Assembly: GCF_015182285.1 (NCBI RefSeq)
Contig: NZ_PRDM01000003.1
Location: 1 to 64,000, forward strand
Source of the DNA: Flavobacterium hungaricum
Lineage (GTDB): Bacteria; Bacteroidota; Bacteroidia; Flavobacteriales; Flavobacteriaceae
DNA: 64,000 bases
Direction of reading: 5' to 3'
Positions 62,842-64,000 of this stretch are shown one piece after another; position 1 is the first letter of the stretch, and the number at the start of each line of letters is the position of its first letter. Below the pieces are notes generated by a model that was given only the letters and a program-made list of their open reading frames with translations, was not told the origin of the DNA and ran no database searches. The translations under genes were made by a program, and so were the position numbers.

Positions 62842-64000
62842 CTACAAAGAAACTCTAAAGCTCACATTTGGAGTTCGCTGCAGCGAAAACGTATCCACTT
62901 CTTCTATAGAATTGGTTAGCGAACTAATTCTGTAATATTCGCTGATTTCATTTTTTCGGTTCAGAATATTTAAGATGGAGATTCCTATTTTGTACTGAAT
63001 TCCATTTGATGTTTCCCACTTATAAGTCGAAGAAATATTGACCTGTGAGAAAATATGCAGATTGGTATTATTCGGTCTGTTATAAAACAAAACAGGATCG
63101 GAAGGATCTATTTGCGCAAAATCGGGAGAGGTCTTTGGACGGCCTGAAGACCATTTTGTTCCCAAAGCAATTTTGAAATTATTTTTCTCGTAAATCCCCG
63201 CCCATGATAAAGTATGCGTGAGCTCAAAGTTATTTGGAAAAGTAGGATATTCGTAATTTGGGAAATGATAATTGTTTTCATTGTAAGTATAGCTAAACCA
63301 AGTTAGAAACTGATTTATTTTTTTTTGAATAAGCATTTCTGTTCCCCAAACTTCATAATCGCCGGTAGTTCGCACAAATTCTAATTGGTTCTGAAAACCT
63401 TGGCTGGAAGTTGTGATACCGTTTACTTTTTTATAAAAATTTTCAATGTCGATAAGCCAGTTGTTCTTTTTATAAAATAAATTTAAAGATAACTGTCTGC
63501 TTTTTTGAATGGGAATTGTAGTATTGTTTGAAATGATCCAGCGTCTTTTTTCAATCCCAAAATAATCTTTCTGCAAATCTATAATCTGTTGTGAGTTTTG
63601 ACTTTTGATCTCACCCAAAAGCTCCAGATTTACACTTTTACTGATCCCGTAGGCCAATTGTATTCTAGGTTCTGCAATGTATTTTTTAAATTTTTCAATA
63701 TAGTTAATCCGCATTCCGGCTTTAAAATAGATTTTGGAGATTGTATCGTTATACTTTCCTTCTACAATCAAAGCGTGAGTTCGCAGTACATCTTTTACCC
63801 TGCGATAAAAATCCGGATTCGTTACTTGTTCCAGATTAGTGATACCAATTTCATTAAACTGATAGCCTTCATTAAAACTAAACTTAGAATTAAGGATATG
63901 ATTGTTTTCTAAGTTAATTCCGTTATTGTTAACTGTATTTTCCTGAATAGCTGCTTGATCTCCTAAAGTCATTTTTTGATTGGCTAGAAGTTCATAAGAA
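62842..64000 (-). CDS. TonB-dependent receptor, C-terminal part (cut by window end)
   Basis: The reading frame is open through the window edge (SYELLANQKMTLGD), so the M at 63972 is internal and the real start lies beyond 64000. What remains is about 386 aa of a beta-barrel: strands such as ISKIYFKAGMRINYIEKFKK, FLTWFSYTYNENNYHF, FELTHTLSWAGIYE and IGISILNILNRKNEISEYY, ending SFRVSL. These are typical of TonB-dependent outer-membrane receptors. It lies 127 nt upstream of the COG4315 lipoprotein on the same strand and probably leads that operon. Substrate unknown. Confidence 0.85.
   Translation of the reverse strand, partial: SYELLANQKMTLGDQAAIQENTVNNNGINLENNHILNSKFSFNEGYQFNEIGITNLEQVTNPDFYRRVKDVLRTHALIVEGKYNDTISKIYFKAGMRINYIEKFKKYIAEPRIQLAYGISKSVNLELLGEIKSQNSQQIIDLQKDYFGIEKRRWIISNNTTIPIQKSRQLSLNLFYKKNNWLIDIENFYKKVNGITTSSQGFQNQLEFVRTTGDYEVWGTEMLIQKKINQFLTWFSYTYNENNYHFPNYEYPTFPNNFELTHTLSWAGIYEKNNFKIALGTKWSSGRPKTSPDFAQIDPSDPVLFYNRPNNTNLHIFSQVNISSTYKWETSNGIQYKIGISILNILNRKNEISEYYRISSLTNSIEEVDTFSLQRTPNVSFRVSL

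Overview
The window is a Bacteroidota chromosome segment, most likely Flavobacterium. The evidence is the rRNA spacer with tRNA-Ile and tRNA-Ala, low GC with AT-rich leaders and mostly no Shine-Dalgarno, TAnnTTTG-type -7 boxes, a type IX secretion sorting domain, TonB-dependent receptors, and lipoproteins of the SC/NC type. The genus is an inference; no database was searched.

Layout. 1-3833: rRNA operon (16S 3' end, tRNA-Ile, tRNA-Ala, 23S, 5S, terminator). 4101-8612: a small NAD(P)-binding protein convergent with a KaiC-KaiB-KaiB-histidine kinase-response regulator operon (clock-type proteins without KaiA). 8959-11693: small membrane protein, PRC-barrel protein, an exported protein of unknown role, and a Nudix-fold regulator. 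12085-21882: sugar or glycan operon (TonB-dependent receptor, GH3, esterase, GH3, FucP-like MFS transporter) behind a leader rich in palindromes. 21971-27732: a compact biosynthetic cluster with a type III polyketide synthase, methyltransferase, FAD oxidoreductase, ketosynthase, hot-dog dehydratase, ACP and phosphopantetheinyl transferase. 28325-33491: T9SS metalloprotease-like protein, SRPBCC protein, lipoprotein, DNA glycosylase, membrane protein.

33820-38100 and 54704-58986 are two paralogous five-gene stressosome-type operons with the same order: RsbR, RsbS, RsbT, a protein joining an RsbT/RsbW-like ATPase to an RsbX-like PP2C phosphatase, and a histidine kinase whose N-terminus looks like a degenerate RsbT. 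No sigma-B or anti-sigma target lies in the window, so the output is probably the kinase. Protein sequences of the STAS parts are almost identical while the DNA has diverged, and the leader before rsbR is conserved.

Between and around the two operons are stress and envelope genes: an AsmA-like protein, a decayed YhcG/DUF1016 nuclease gene containing a 27-bp perfect palindrome, an acidic/basic pair of small disordered proteins, a glycosyltransferase-UDP-galactopyranose mutase-glycosidase operon, a DUF892 ferritin-like protein, a large catalase, and a 1080-aa CheB-CheR-PAS-kinase fusion whose esterase and kinase histidines are both replaced. The window closes with a minus-strand envelope/redox operon (TonB-dependent receptor, COG4315 lipoprotein, OB-fold protein, DUF5777 protein, haem c lipoprotein, YceI).

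The strongest candidates for undescribed biology are the duplicated stressosome-kinase modules, the KaiA-less Kai operon, and the type III PKS cluster with its own ACP-based starter supply.
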